Below the pieces are notes generated by a model. That model was given only the letters and a program-made list of their open reading frames with translations. It ran no database searches and was not told the DNA's origin. Of a stretch of DNA of 64,000 bases, positions 52,806-61,775 are shown piece after piece; within the stretch, counting starts at the first letter, position 1; every line of letters begins with the position of its first letter. Location: positions 1 through 64,000 of the forward strand of contig NZ_MJUZ01000010.1 of NCBI RefSeq assembly GCF_002237645.1. Reading direction: 5' to 3'. The position numbers and the translations under genes are program-made. The DNA comes from Desulfovibrio sp. MES5. GTDB taxonomy: Bacteria > Desulfobacterota > Desulfovibrionia > Desulfovibrionales > Desulfovibrionaceae.

Positions 52806-52836
52806 CCAGAGCAATTTCAAAGTGAAATTGCTCTGG
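52806..52836. repeat. Perfect 14-bp inverted repeat
   Basis: CCAGAGCAATTTCA and TGAAATTGCTCTGG are separated by AAG. It stands directly before the second copy of the structured repeat family. Confidence 0.75.
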
Positions 52837-52852
52837 GGCATTTAGCACTTGA

Positions 52853-52967
52853 AATGCTCTCTTACGGCAGGCAAAAGCCCGCCTGCGCGCATTTCTTGGC
52901 AAGGATTTTTCAGGAAAATCCTTGCAGAGCAGGCAGCGCATTTCATTTGTTAGCTGCTCCAGAGCAT
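52853..52967. repeat. Structured dispersed repeat, family 2, copy 2
   Basis: It shares with 26055-26167 the order GGCAGGC hairpin, CGCATTTCTTGG linker, CAAGGATTTT/AAAATCCTTG hairpin, CAGAGCAGG and CATTTCA end. By eye roughly four of five bases agree. Confidence 0.75.
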
Positions 52968-53365
52968 ATCAGTGAGGCCGGGCCTGCGCCAGATTGGTCT
53001 GCCCGAACCCGCAGCGCAGACTCACGGGTTAGCGTTCTGGCTTTGGCTGAAATACGTTGCTTGATACGGGCGTTATAGTCAACAGCGGGCATTTTGGGGG
53101 GATGCGCAGGCACGCCCGGCAAGGGCAAGGCGTGCGGGCTTGCCTGTGGCGACACCAGGACAGGGCGGCAGCGGCATGCCCGCAGGCAGCAGTATAATCG
53201 CAGGCGCGGCGTGCCCACAGGCTGCGGCCGCCTACAGTGAGTGAACGGCTGCAGGCAGGCAATGTAAAAAGAGCGGGCCGCGCGAATGGCCCCATGCCGT
53301 GGCGGAATCGGAGATTCCCGGCATGCGGCTCAGTCGTGCGGCCCGCCCTTGTCATATATACAGCG

Positions 53366-54034
53366 CTATTTGGACGAATTCCCTTCTGCAGAGAATTTGC
53401 CGGCAGCTTTCAGCACTTCCACCACCAGGCCCAGGGCCTGCCTGCCTTCGGGGCTGCGCAGCGCGCCCAGCATGGACAGCATGCCAGCGGGCTTCACGTT
53501 TGACGTGTCAATGGCGCTCATCAGATCAAGCATGGCCGTGATCTTGCTTTGCAGTTCGGGCTCGGCAAGACGCTGCATCAGGCTGGTCACAAAGGCGAGG
53601 CCTTCGCCCGTTTTGGCGATGTCCTCAGGGGTCATGCCGTCCAGCAGGTTGCCGCCGGCATCCTTGAGAGCGGCGGCCTTTTTGAACACGCCCTTCTGTT
53701 CCCACTCGCCCATCTTTTCAACGATATGCGGGAAGGTCTGCCCCACAGCGGGATGCAGCACATGCCACAGGTCAGTGGCGTTTTCGATCTGGTCGAGAAG
53801 CCAGGTAAGCCTGGGGACCGTCAGCAGCCCCTTTCTGGCCAGGTCAAGGATATCGTCAAGCGTAACCCGGCCATTGAGGATTTCCAACTCTTCAACCATA
53901 AGACGAAACGCGTGGTTGCCGATGGGCGTCAACTGCTCCATCAGCATGCTGCTGTTTTCCTTGCTCGCCTGAAGGTCGGCAAGCCGATCTTCAATGGCGT
54001 TCAGCCGTTCGAGGATTTTATCTTCAGGTGTCAT
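53366..54034 (-). CDS. DUF1641 protein paired with SQR-like flavoprotein
   Basis: This 222-residue soluble helical protein has the DUF1641 region (about residues 90-200, with DAGGNLLDGMTPEDIAKTGE and a Gly/Leu-rich end). DUF1641 proteins are often encoded beside sulfide:quinone-reductase-like or formate-dehydrogenase-linked flavoproteins, and have no settled function. The first ~30 residues could form a coiled coil. It lies 12 bases after the flavoprotein gene, so they are cotranscribed and probably act together. Confidence 0.83.
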   Translation of the reverse strand: MTPEDKILERLNAIEDRLADLQASKENSSMLMEQLTPIGNHAFRLMVEELEILNGRVTLDDILDLARKGLLTVPRLTWLLDQIENATDLWHVLHPAVGQTFPHIVEKMGEWEQKGVFKKAAALKDAGGNLLDGMTPEDIAKTGEGLAFVTSLMQRLAEPELQSKITAMLDLMSAIDTSNVKPAGMLSMLGALRSPEGRQALGLVVEVLKAAGKFSAEGNSSK

Positions 54035-54046
54035 ATCCCCTCCAAC

Positions 54047-55288
54047 CTACTTGTTGCGCAGCAAGGAGGCATCTTTCCCTGCAAGGTACATGTTGGGCTC
54101 AAACGGAAGCTCGTGGCCTTTGAGCATGAGGTTGTAGTACACCCATTTGAACATGAGCTTGCCCCAGTAGTTGATGTGGCTTTCGCCCAGCAGTTCAAAG
54201 GGGCCGACGCCGGGCAGGGGGAACATGCCGGGCAGGGGCTCGACGGCGTAGCTGAAGTCGATGAGCGAGGCCTTTTCGAAGCCCGTGACGATAAAGCAGT
54301 TGGTGTGGCCGTCAAAGCGGTAGTAGTTGTCGGTTCCCTCAATGTCGGACATCAGGTTCTGGGCGATGACGTCCACTTCAAAGTGGGCGACCGAACCGGC
54401 CTTGGAGGCGGGCACGTTGGTGGCGTCGCCGACGACATACATGTTGTCGAACTTCTTGGCGCGCAGCAGTTCCTTGTCGGTGTCGACATAGCCGGTCACG
54501 TCGGAAACTTCCGAATCAATGAGGAATTCCTGGCCCAGGTTCGGGGGAATGGTCACCAGCAGGTCGTAGGGGATTTCATCGCCAGTGACGGACGCGATGA
54601 CGGAGCGGTCGGCCTCAACGCTGTCCACGGTCCAGTTGGTCGTGACCTTGATGCCCTTCTGTTCGCAAAGCGCGCCAAGGATGTTGTTGGCCACAGGCTT
54701 GGTGAACGCGCCGGTCAGCGGGGTGACAAGCTCGATCTCGACATTCTGGCGCACGCCCATTTTCTGCAGGTACCAGTCTGCCATGTACACGAATTCCAGA
54801 GGCGCCACAGGGCATTTGATGGGCGTTTCGCAGATGTGCAGAACGAGCCTGCCCTTCTTGAAGCGCTTCATCTTTTCGTACAGGGCGGCCGCGCCGTCGG
54901 GGGTGTAGAAGTTGTGGATTTTGCCGCCCCAGTCGTCCAGCAGGCCGGGAACTTCATCGGGAGCGATTCTTGCGCCCGTGCCAATGATTATCCAGTCATA
55001 GGTGTAGGTGCCGTTCTGACATTCTACCTTGCGGGATATAGGATCAACCGCGTTAATAGTGTCAAGGACAAAATTAACGCCGCGGCTGATAAAGTCTTTC
55101 TTGGGGCGCACACAACCCTGCGGCGTGTCGACTCCAAAAGGAACCAGCAGCCAGCCGGGCTGATAGTGGTGGACAGGATCGCGGTCGATGAGGGTTATTT
55201 CCCATTCTCTTTCGCTCAATAACTTTCTCATCTTTGTGGCAATCATGGTTCCACCAGCGCCAGCACCAAGAATAAGCAATTTTTTCAT
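54047..55288 (-). CDS. Sulfide:quinone-reductase-like FAD oxidoreductase
   Basis: This 413-residue flavoprotein has an N-terminal FAD motif ILGAGAGGTMIA (6-17), a second dinucleotide region IIIGTGARIAP (100-110) and YVVGDATNVPASKAG near 307. C159 in IKCPVAPLEF fits the redox-active cysteine of SQR-type enzymes, and a second Cys lies in TNCFIVTGFEKA near 343. The C-terminal part (YYNLMLKG) is the membrane-associating region. In a sulfate reducer it may oxidise sulfide or polysulfide, or act in reverse. The start at 55288 matches the family; the longer frame to 55372 is not needed. Confidence 0.82.
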   Translation of the reverse strand: MKKLLILGAGAGGTMIATKMRKLLSEREWEITLIDRDPVHHYQPGWLLVPFGVDTPQGCVRPKKDFISRGVNFVLDTINAVDPISRKVECQNGTYTYDWIIIGTGARIAPDEVPGLLDDWGGKIHNFYTPDGAAALYEKMKRFKKGRLVLHICETPIKCPVAPLEFVYMADWYLQKMGVRQNVEIELVTPLTGAFTKPVANNILGALCEQKGIKVTTNWTVDSVEADRSVIASVTGDEIPYDLLVTIPPNLGQEFLIDSEVSDVTGYVDTDKELLRAKKFDNMYVVGDATNVPASKAGSVAHFEVDVIAQNLMSDIEGTDNYYRFDGHTNCFIVTGFEKASLIDFSYAVEPLPGMFPLPGVGPFELLGESHINYWGKLMFKWVYYNLMLKGHELPFEPNMYLAGKDASLLRNK

Positions 55289-55683
55289 ACAGTTAACCCC
55301 GAATTGAAAGTAGAGTATTGTGCCTTGAAACGGTTCGCTTACTACGTGCAACCAGTAAAGTTGCAGGCCCATATCATAGTAAGAAGGTATTTTTTAACTC
55401 CTAGCATAAATATTCTGAGCCTGCATCATATTCGTCAATAAAACTGGTTATGTATTGTTTAATTAATACTATATTGGTATGTTTTAAGCTTTGATGGCAG
55501 AAATCGCTCATGCCGTATGGCGGCAGTAAAAGTAAGGCGCTTTCGGTGGTTACGCGTATTGTGTCAGAGGCGGGGTGGGGGCGCAGCGCAGCATGCTGAG
55601 GTTGTGTTGGGGGGCTGCGTCGTGCGCATTTTGTCGGTCTGCGTAGGGCCGTGCGCCGGGCTTTGCATGGTCAAAAAAGAAAA
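55289..55683. other. Gene-free promoter region of the SQR-DUF1641 pair
   Basis: AT-rich at 55380-55500 and GC-rich after. It probably carries the promoter of the flavoprotein operon. No clear operator or gene is seen. Confidence 0.5.
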
Positions 55684-55706
55684 AGGTTATGGAAGATTCC
55701 ATAACC
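55670..55706 (-). terminator. Intrinsic terminator of the PAS-GGDEF gene
   Basis: On the minus strand GGTTATGGA pairs with TCCATAACC around a four-base loop, followed by TTTTTCTTTTTT. It lies about 120 bases past the stop codon. Confidence 0.8.
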
Positions 55707-55825
55707 ATTAGCGGTAGCAGCACTGGCAGCCGCGAAAAGGGCGGCGCATCGTGCCATTGGGCATGTCGGGCGCAGCCGCGCGGGCCTGCCGGCGGCAACC
55801 TGTGCGGTATGGGCTTACCTGCGCA

Positions 55826-57517
55826 TCAGGACAGTCTTTTTTTTGCCCGGTGCCCCTCGCGTTGGCGGCAGGGGGGGCACAGTGCGACACCCAACGGGGG
55901 GGAGGGTCCCTCGTGCGGCGCATCAGCTTTATGCTGGTACTGGCACACCCTGTTTTTTCCCCGGCGTTTTGCCTCGTACATGGCAATGTCGCCGCGCCGC
56001 ACCAGTTCGTCCCGGCCAATGTCGGCCGCATTGGCCACAACGACGCCAATGCTGGCGGACAGCCCGTGCCAGGGCGTATCTTTTGTAAAAATGGACTTCA
56101 TGGCTTTTTGCAGGCGACATGCCCGGTTGACCACCTGTTCTATGCTGGGGGCTTTGGCCAGATACAGAACAAATTCGTCGCCGCCGATGCGAGAGATGAC
56201 GGCATCGCTAAAGTGTTTTTTCAAAAGACGTGCCGTCAGCCTCAAGGCGTCGTCTCCGGCACGATGCCCGTACGTATCATTAACTATTTTGAAGTCATCC
56301 AGATCCACAAAAAGCAGCGCCGATCCCATTTCAACGGTTTCCGGCAATTGGCTGTAAAAATATCTTCTGTTGTACAGGCCGGTAAGTTCGTCGGTATTGG
56401 CAGTGCGTTCCAGCAGCTGCTTTGAGTAACGCTCCGACGTCACATCTCTGTAAATGACCAGCATGCCGATGCGGTTTTCGAACATGTCTACGATTTCTTT
56501 TTCGTAAGACTCAAGGATGACTTCTTCGCCCTTTTTCCACGAGCGTATTTCAAGGTGGTCGCCGACCTGCTTCAAGTGATGGTCTTTGATGGCAATGGCG
56601 CGGACGTGGGAGCGAAAACAGCCCAAAATTTCTTTGGTGCTCTCGAAGCGGAAAAAATCCAGAAACTGCTGGTTTGCGTTGGCAATCCTGTTTTCTTCAT
56701 CCAAAATCATGGCTGCAAAGGGCAGGTTTTGCAGGATTATTTCAATCTCGGCGCTCGATTTGGTAATATCTGTCATGTCATAGGCAATGCCCACCGTGCC
56801 GATGATGGCCCCGTACTCGTCAAATATGGGGGACTTGCGCGTTTTGAATTGCCGCATGCCCATTTTGGTTTTCACCGTTTCATCAAAGATGCAGGTCACG
56901 CCACGGGCAATGACTTCCTCTTCAGTCTCAAGGCAAACAAATTCGCTCTCTGCATATTCGTCCGGCTCAATATCCCATATATAGTAGTGCCCCCGCCCGG
57001 CGATATCCTCTTTGCTTTTTCCCACAAAGCGGCAAAAGGACTGATTGACCTTGAGATGCGCGCCCCGGATGTCTTTGAACCAGATCAGGTCGGGCGTCGT
57101 ATCAATGGTGGTTTCCAGGCAGTGCTGCAACAGCGCGTGCTCTTTGCGCAGCAATGCGTCGCGTACCAGGCTGTTGACCCGCAGGGCGACAACCGCCGGG
57201 TTTTCCGACAAGGGCCAGATATCGTCCAGCAGGGAAACCACACATTCTGGCAGGGCGGCTTCTTCCCCTGCGGTGTTTATGAGCACAATCCGCGCAGCGG
57301 GTTTGGCTGTTTTTCTGAGGTCAGGCAGTAAGGCAAGGTGCGAGGAATCAAGGAGAAAAATATCTTCTTTGGACAGATCTTCCGCAGAAAGGGATTGAGC
57401 TTCAGCACTGAAGGTTACCTTGTGTCTGAAGTCAGCATCAGCCTGCAAAGCCTTGAACGTGGCTTCAGGCAACGGCTCCGAAGAGCAGAGGCAGATGCGT
57501 AACACACAGTGGAACAT
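55826..57517 (-). CDS. PAS-domain diguanylate cyclase
   Basis: This 563-residue probable cyclic-di-GMP synthase has an N-terminal receiver-like region (about 1-120), two PAS domains (about 145-260 with a PDLIWFKDIRG start, and 270-385 with LPFAAMILDEENRI), then a GGDEF domain with an intact active site (GGDEF, 445-449) and TDELTGLYNRRYF as its entry. A Lys/Pro-rich tail follows. No obvious product-binding RxxD site precedes GGDEF. The ATG at 57517 is preferred over 57535 because GGAG lies eight bases upstream. No EAL protein is nearby. Confidence 0.88.
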   Translation of the reverse strand: MFHCVLRICLCSSEPLPEATFKALQADADFRHKVTFSAEAQSLSAEDLSKEDIFLLDSSHLALLPDLRKTAKPAARIVLINTAGEEAALPECVVSLLDDIWPLSENPAVVALRVNSLVRDALLRKEHALLQHCLETTIDTTPDLIWFKDIRGAHLKVNQSFCRFVGKSKEDIAGRGHYYIWDIEPDEYAESEFVCLETEEEVIARGVTCIFDETVKTKMGMRQFKTRKSPIFDEYGAIIGTVGIAYDMTDITKSSAEIEIILQNLPFAAMILDEENRIANANQQFLDFFRFESTKEILGCFRSHVRAIAIKDHHLKQVGDHLEIRSWKKGEEVILESYEKEIVDMFENRIGMLVIYRDVTSERYSKQLLERTANTDELTGLYNRRYFYSQLPETVEMGSALLFVDLDDFKIVNDTYGHRAGDDALRLTARLLKKHFSDAVISRIGGDEFVLYLAKAPSIEQVVNRACRLQKAMKSIFTKDTPWHGLSASIGVVVANAADIGRDELVRRGDIAMYEAKRRGKNRVCQYQHKADAPHEGPSPPLGVALCPPCRQREGHRAKKRLS

Positions 57518-57924
57518 GAAGATACTCCAGTGCAAAGCTATGTTTTATTTTGAAAAAGCAATCGTCTTGTACCTATAATACTAAAACTGTTTGTATTATG
57601 TCCAGCAGCATAAGTATCTGGCTTTGTGGAATGCTGACCAAAATAAAGCGCGGGCCGCCACCTCGGATTCAGTTATGTCAGTAACTTGCCAATGGGTATT
57701 TTGGAATAAAAAGGCGATAACGGACAAAAAGACGCCCTTCAAAAGCCGCCTGACCTTGCTGCAGTCACGCCTCTTCAACAGGCGAGACAGTGACTGTCTT
57801 GTCATCGTAACTATGCGCGTTTTAGAGACAAAATCCGGTTTGTGACATCATATCCATTTTGCCAAGTTCTCACCGATTATCTGATTCTGTTTATTGGGGG
57901 AGGTCACGATGTGTGGGCAAACAT
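57518..57924. other. Gene-free stretch
   Basis: AT-rich next to the GGDEF gene (promoter zone). Frames on either strand at 57591-57845 lack ribosome sites and look accidental. Confidence 0.45.
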
Positions 57925-57972
57925 AAAAAGAGCACCCGCAGTTCACCTTACGTGGCCACGGGTACTCTTTTA
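57925..57972. terminator. Terminator-like inverted repeat after the S9 peptidase
   Basis: AAAAGAG-C-ACCCG pairs with CGGGT-A-CTCTTTT around a loop of about 20 bases. A/T tracts at both edges would allow function in both directions. It lies about 170 bases past the peptidase stop. Confidence 0.55.
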
Positions 57973-58139
57973 ACTGGCAGATTCACTACATTGGCAGGCG
58001 CTGAAACCAGGTTGCCGCGTCGTACACTTCCCACCAATGGGGCTTGCGAAAAAAATGCTGTGGCTTCAGCCCGTTTTTTATGCGTGAAAGGCTCTTGCTA
58101 CGTTAAATGATATAGTCCTGTTGTTTAAAGAGGTGGTTG

Positions 58140-60086
58140 TTAGCGCCCAGCCTCTGTCTGCAAACCCAAATGCTTGCCAAAGAAGGTTTCCATTTCGCGG
58201 TAAAAGTCGAATCTGTTTTCTTCTTTCTGGAAGCCGTGGCCTTCATTGTCCTTGAGCATGTATACCACGTCCTTGCCCAGGCGACGGACAGCGGCGACGA
58301 TCTGTTCCGACTCCGCCTTGTTGACGCGAGGATCATTTGCTCCCTGCGCCACAAAAAGAGGCGCCTTGATTTTGTCGGCATGAAAGATAGGCGACACGGC
58401 CGTGAGCAGGTCTTTATCTTTTTCGGGGTCCCCGATGACTTCATATTCGCGCAGGCGTTCGGGTTCCCAGTAGGGCGGCAAGGTTTCGAGCAGGGTGAAG
58501 AGGTTTGAAGGCCCCACATAGCTCACGCCGCAGGCATAGAGGTCAGGGGTGAACGCAAGCCCGGCAAGAGCCGCATAGCCCCCATACGATCCACCATAGA
58601 TGCCCACACGTTTGGGATCAGCGATGCCCTGGGCGATAAGCCAGTGCACGCCATCAGTCAGGTCATCCTGCATCTTGCGGCCCCACTCTTTGAAACCGGC
58701 CTGGGTAAACCGCTTTCCATAGCCTGTGGAGCCCCGGTAATTGACCTGTAACACCGCCGCGCCCCGATTGGCCAAAAACTGTACCTCACGGTCAAACCCC
58801 CAGACATCCCGCGCTTGCGGGCCGCCGTGCGGCAAAACTATCAGGGGCAGGTTGCGGGCGGGTACGCCCACCGGCAGCGTCAGGTAGCCGTGTATGGTCA
58901 GGTTGTCTCTGGAGGTAAACGTGACGGGCTGCATGACAGCCATCTGGCCCGGCGCAATCCACGGCGCAAGGTCGGCAAGTTTTTGCAGATGGTCGGTGAG
59001 CGTATCGTAAAGATAATAGGCCCCGGGGGTGCGGTCATTCATGGCGCGCAGAATCAGCTTGTTTTCCGCATCGTCATAGCCCGTAACCAGTATTTCCATA
59101 TCCGGCAGAAGGGCCTTCAGCCGGTCGTAAAGCTGCTTGTCTGCAACAGTGAAAAAATGGAGATGCGCCTTGTCGGTATAGTATTGGGCCGCCGTGATGA
59201 TCTTGCGCTTTCGCGACGCCCTCAAACCGGAAACATCCACTTCCGGGTGCGAAAAAAGTTCTGTGCCGAAACGGCGCTGCTCCGGGTCGTAGACGTACAG
59301 GGCTGCCGTGTCATGCTTTTTGCCGTCGGGCGTGTCCAGTGTGGTAAGCATGTAGATGTTTTTATTGTCATAGCTGAACATGAGAGGCGTCAGCGTATTT
59401 TTGAAGTCTGCGCCGAGCAGCTTTTCAAAAGGCTTGCCTTCATCCTTCCTGTACAGCACCTCGCTGGTCAGGCCGTCGCTGCGTACAGCCACGCGGATGT
59501 TGCCCTTGTGATCGCTCAGCCAGTCCACCACATCGCCGGGATTTTCCGCCGCCAGGTCCAGTTGGCCGGTCTTCACGTTACACCGGTAAACATCGAAAAC
59601 ACGCGGGTCGCGCTTGTTAAGCTCCAGAAGAATGTGGTCAGGATCATCCTTCAGATCGTCCGTAAGCGCCGCTTTAACGGCGGGAAATGGCGTGAGATCA
59701 AGGGCTTTGCCGCTTCCGATGGATACCCGCCAGAGATGATCGTTCTCATCGCCGCCTCTGTCCTTGAAAAACAGGATGGTATCGTTGCCTTTCCAGAGAT
59801 AGCCCGTGATGCTGTCCACAGACTCGTGGGTGACTTGCGTTTCCTTGCCGGTGGACAGGTCGCGAACAAATATGTTCATGCGCTGCTGCCAGGGTTTCAT
59901 AAACGCCAGCTTTGTTCCGTCCGGTGAAATGTCGAACCTGGTCATCTCAAAGTTACGAAAAAAATCCTTCATGGGCAGAAGCGGCGCAGGAGAATGCGCG
60001 GCAGCCGTGCACAGGGCGGGTAAAAGTAGAAGGGAAAAACACAGGTGCACAACTTGGACGAAAACAGCGCGGCAGGATATGTTCAT
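58140..60086 (-). CDS. S9-family (prolyl oligopeptidase-type) secreted peptidase
   Basis: This 648-residue serine peptidase is probably periplasmic, as residues 1-30 form a signal peptide ending near CTAAA. Residues about 40-370 form a beta-propeller gate with DGTKLAF-like repeats. The C-terminal alpha/beta hydrolase carries the nucleophile S500 in YGGSYGGYA, the acid in GANDPRV and the His in NEGHGF. LPHGGPQARD near 420 gives the oxyanion region. The family cleaves dipeptides or acylated residues from short peptides. It stands as a single gene. Confidence 0.9.
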   Translation of the reverse strand: MNISCRAVFVQVVHLCFSLLLLPALCTAAAHSPAPLLPMKDFFRNFEMTRFDISPDGTKLAFMKPWQQRMNIFVRDLSTGKETQVTHESVDSITGYLWKGNDTILFFKDRGGDENDHLWRVSIGSGKALDLTPFPAVKAALTDDLKDDPDHILLELNKRDPRVFDVYRCNVKTGQLDLAAENPGDVVDWLSDHKGNIRVAVRSDGLTSEVLYRKDEGKPFEKLLGADFKNTLTPLMFSYDNKNIYMLTTLDTPDGKKHDTAALYVYDPEQRRFGTELFSHPEVDVSGLRASRKRKIITAAQYYTDKAHLHFFTVADKQLYDRLKALLPDMEILVTGYDDAENKLILRAMNDRTPGAYYLYDTLTDHLQKLADLAPWIAPGQMAVMQPVTFTSRDNLTIHGYLTLPVGVPARNLPLIVLPHGGPQARDVWGFDREVQFLANRGAAVLQVNYRGSTGYGKRFTQAGFKEWGRKMQDDLTDGVHWLIAQGIADPKRVGIYGGSYGGYAALAGLAFTPDLYACGVSYVGPSNLFTLLETLPPYWEPERLREYEVIGDPEKDKDLLTAVSPIFHADKIKAPLFVAQGANDPRVNKAESEQIVAAVRRLGKDVVYMLKDNEGHGFQKEENRFDFYREMETFFGKHLGLQTEAGR

Positions 60087-60327
60087 GTTTTTTCCTCAGG
60101 AGAGGCAAGGGGTGCGTGGTCTGGAAGCGGCAGGGGGACGATCGCTACGGATGCCAGGACGGCAGTATGCCTTTTTGTCGTTCTTGCGCTTTAGAGCATC
60201 TTAACTTTGAAAGAGGGTGCTGCTCTAAAGCTGCACGCGAGTATAGCACGCCACAACGTAGTGTAAATTCTGTCGAAAATCACATTCATTGCAGAACGGT
60301 AAATTGAAAAGCGAAGCCTTTCAACAT

Positions 60328-60504
60328 TACTCTGTTCTGGCAGCACACTGCGGGCAAATGCCCGTGAGCTCAATGGCGCCGTCCTGAACGGTGAATTCCT
60401 TTTCCCGCATGGCGGCATAAATGGTATGGTACAGGGGTGGACGCTGATTTCCCGGCTCTGATGGCATCCCGCGCACACCAGCATGAATACTGGTTGATGT
60501 TCAT
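60328..60504 (-). pseudogene. Frameshifted remnant of a Fur/PerR/Zur-type regulator
   Basis: On the minus strand one frame reads HEHQPVFMLVCAGCHQSREI and SVHP; after a one-base shift near 60435 another frame reads LYHTIYAAM, VQDGAIELTGICPQC and AARTE before a stop. Joined, this is the second half of a Fur-type protein with its two CxxC zinc pairs (CAGC and CPQC). The DNA-binding half is not found upstream, so the gene is dead. Confidence 0.65.
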
Positions 60505-60866
60505 GCCCAGGATTCGGTGCACTGGCATGCCCCCCTGAAAATCAAGCGGCTTTGAGGGAGAATGCTCCCGCTGGGAATGCGCTTTGCCCCAAGGCTGCTC
60601 TCTCCACTCTCAGGCCATCCAGCGCAGCAGGACTACCACACGTTTGGCATTGACGGTCATGCCGTTTTTTATGCCGGAGAGTAGCCGCACGCCCGAAATC
60701 CTTCAAGCACGATGCGGGCCTTGCTTTTAGTGTTTCGGGTGCGCCGTTTTATTGTTCTTCCAGAGCTGGAAGAAAACTATCTTAACCGGGCTACTTTGTT
60801 AACGGGGGCCGTATACCAACTTTTAGAAAAATTTTGCCATCCGCCACTTTTGGCGCTCCCGTTCAC
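60505..60866. other. Stretch without an intact gene
   Basis: No complete gene is seen. Short minus-strand frames such as MTVNAKRVVVLLRWMA near 60620-60670 look protein-like and may be further remnants, but no family is recognised. Confidence 0.4.
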
Positions 60867-60872
60867 ACGCAA

Positions 60873-60910
60873 GAAAGGGATAGTTAAGTTTTTACTTAAC
60901 TATCCCTTTC
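60873..60910. terminator. Long-stem terminator beside the tRNA fragment
   Basis: GAAAGGGATAGTTAAGT pairs with ACTTAACTATCCCTTTC around a short T-rich loop: 17 bp, perfect. It lies just past the CCA end of the tRNA-Pro fragment on the minus strand and was probably the terminator of the original tRNA gene. Confidence 0.75.
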
Positions 60911-60919
60911 TTGTTAATC

Positions 60920-60967
60920 TGGTAGGAGCGAAAGGATTCGAATCTTCGACCCCCTGCTCCCAAAGCC
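60920..60967 (-). tRNA. Truncated tRNA-Pro(TGG): 3' half only
   Basis: On the minus strand the anticodon loop TTTGGGA and stem GCAGG, a GGGGTC variable region, a T arm with TTCGAAT and an acceptor 3' strand CGCTCCTACCA are recognisable. The 5' half is replaced by unrelated AT-rich sequence. The T stem has one A-C mismatch. This is the usual scar at the chromosomal end of an element integrated in a tRNA gene. Confidence 0.7.
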
Positions 60968-61059
60968 TGCAGCGTTGTAATATACACTTGTATTGTGAAG
61001 ATATACGACGATATATAACCCGCTTAGTTTCTACCTTTTTATGGATGACATCAGTGCTC

Positions 61060-61191
61060 TCAATCGCGCCAGATGTACTGCGCGGCAGTCATCGTATAAC
61101 GCGACTGCATGCGGCGTGCGCCCCAATTCGGGGCAACATATTCGATGGCGCGGTCAAGCCAGTTCATTTCGAGCTGCGGGGCTTTGGGCAT
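61060..61191 (-). pseudogene. Lambda-type phage portal gene fragment (N terminus)
   Basis: MPKAPQLEMNWLDRAIEYVA followed by PNWGARRMQSRYTMTAAQY is typical of the start of lambda-family portal proteins. After 43 codons the frame runs into a stop, so more than 90 percent of the gene is missing. Confidence 0.6.
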
Positions 61192-61420
61192 CAGTAGCTC
61201 CCCTGCCGCCGCGACCGGGAACAAGCTGTGTAAAACGCAGGGCCCCACGTCCGGCCTGCTCATCTTCAACCGTGGGCTGACCGTTAAGCGAGTCCAGGGT
61301 GCTGCGAATTTCATGCAGGTCTGCCCGGCGCAGACGGCGCGAACCGATGGTATATTCCTGACCACGCGTGCATTTGCGCAGGCCTTTATTCCATTCGGCT
61401 ATTTGTTCTGCTTTTGGGGT
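61154..61420 (-). pseudogene. Phage head-tail joining (gpW/DUF6148-like) gene fragment
   Basis: An open frame of about 88 codons without a start reads AEQIAEWNKGLRKCTRGQEY, then TIGSRRLRRADLHEIRSTL, the pattern of small phage proteins encoded just before the portal gene. It overlaps the portal fragment start by 38 bases, as in intact phages. The N terminus is cut off by a stop at 61421-61423. Confidence 0.6.
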
Positions 61421-61480
61421 TCAGGTGAGTGTGGCCGTGTTTCCTCGCATCTGTGCTGTCGCTATCCGTAGCTTTGCTGT

Positions 61481-61516
61481 CTTTATTCGTAAGCCGCAGG
61501 CGGCTAACGAATAAAG
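61481..61516. repeat. Inverted repeat next to the phage remnant
   Basis: CTTTATTCGT-A-AGCCG pairs with CGGCT-A-ACGAATAAAG around CAGG. It may be a terminator or the end of a mobile element. Confidence 0.6.
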
Positions 61517-61686
61517 CGCGCCGAGTGGCGGCAACGGCTGACGCAATTTTGCGTTGCAGTTTTGCGAGGCTGTAACTTGGGAGAAAGGGCGTGTCAGTGT
61601 AGATTGGCGAAGTGGAGAAAATGAAGACAATTTTTTTAAGTGTTGCGTAATGAAATCGGCGTATTAGTTGCGGATGGAAAAACGCG

Positions 61687-61727
61687 AAAAAAGGGCTCCA
61701 GAAACCATTGTGTTCTGGGGCCCTTTG
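61687..61727 (-). terminator. Intrinsic terminator of the lipoprotein operon
   Basis: On the minus strand AAAGGGCCCCAGAA pairs with TTCTGGAGCCCTTT with one bulge, followed by more T residues. It lies 50 bases past the last lipoprotein stop. Confidence 0.8.
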
Positions 61728-61775
61728 ACAGAAAGGCAAGGAATTCACCACGCCAGACGTTGTTGTGTAGTTCAG

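Larger units (their letters stand above)
52406..53365. other. Repeat-rich gene-free stretch upstream of buk
   Basis: No gene is seen. The word ATTCTCGCGGCAGCCGTTGCCCGC-like occurs twice (about 52451 and 52550), as does ACGGATnGCGACAGCG (52491 and 52630), showing a local duplication of about 100-140 bases. It also holds the palindrome at 52806 and the structured repeat at 52853. Confidence 0.55.
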
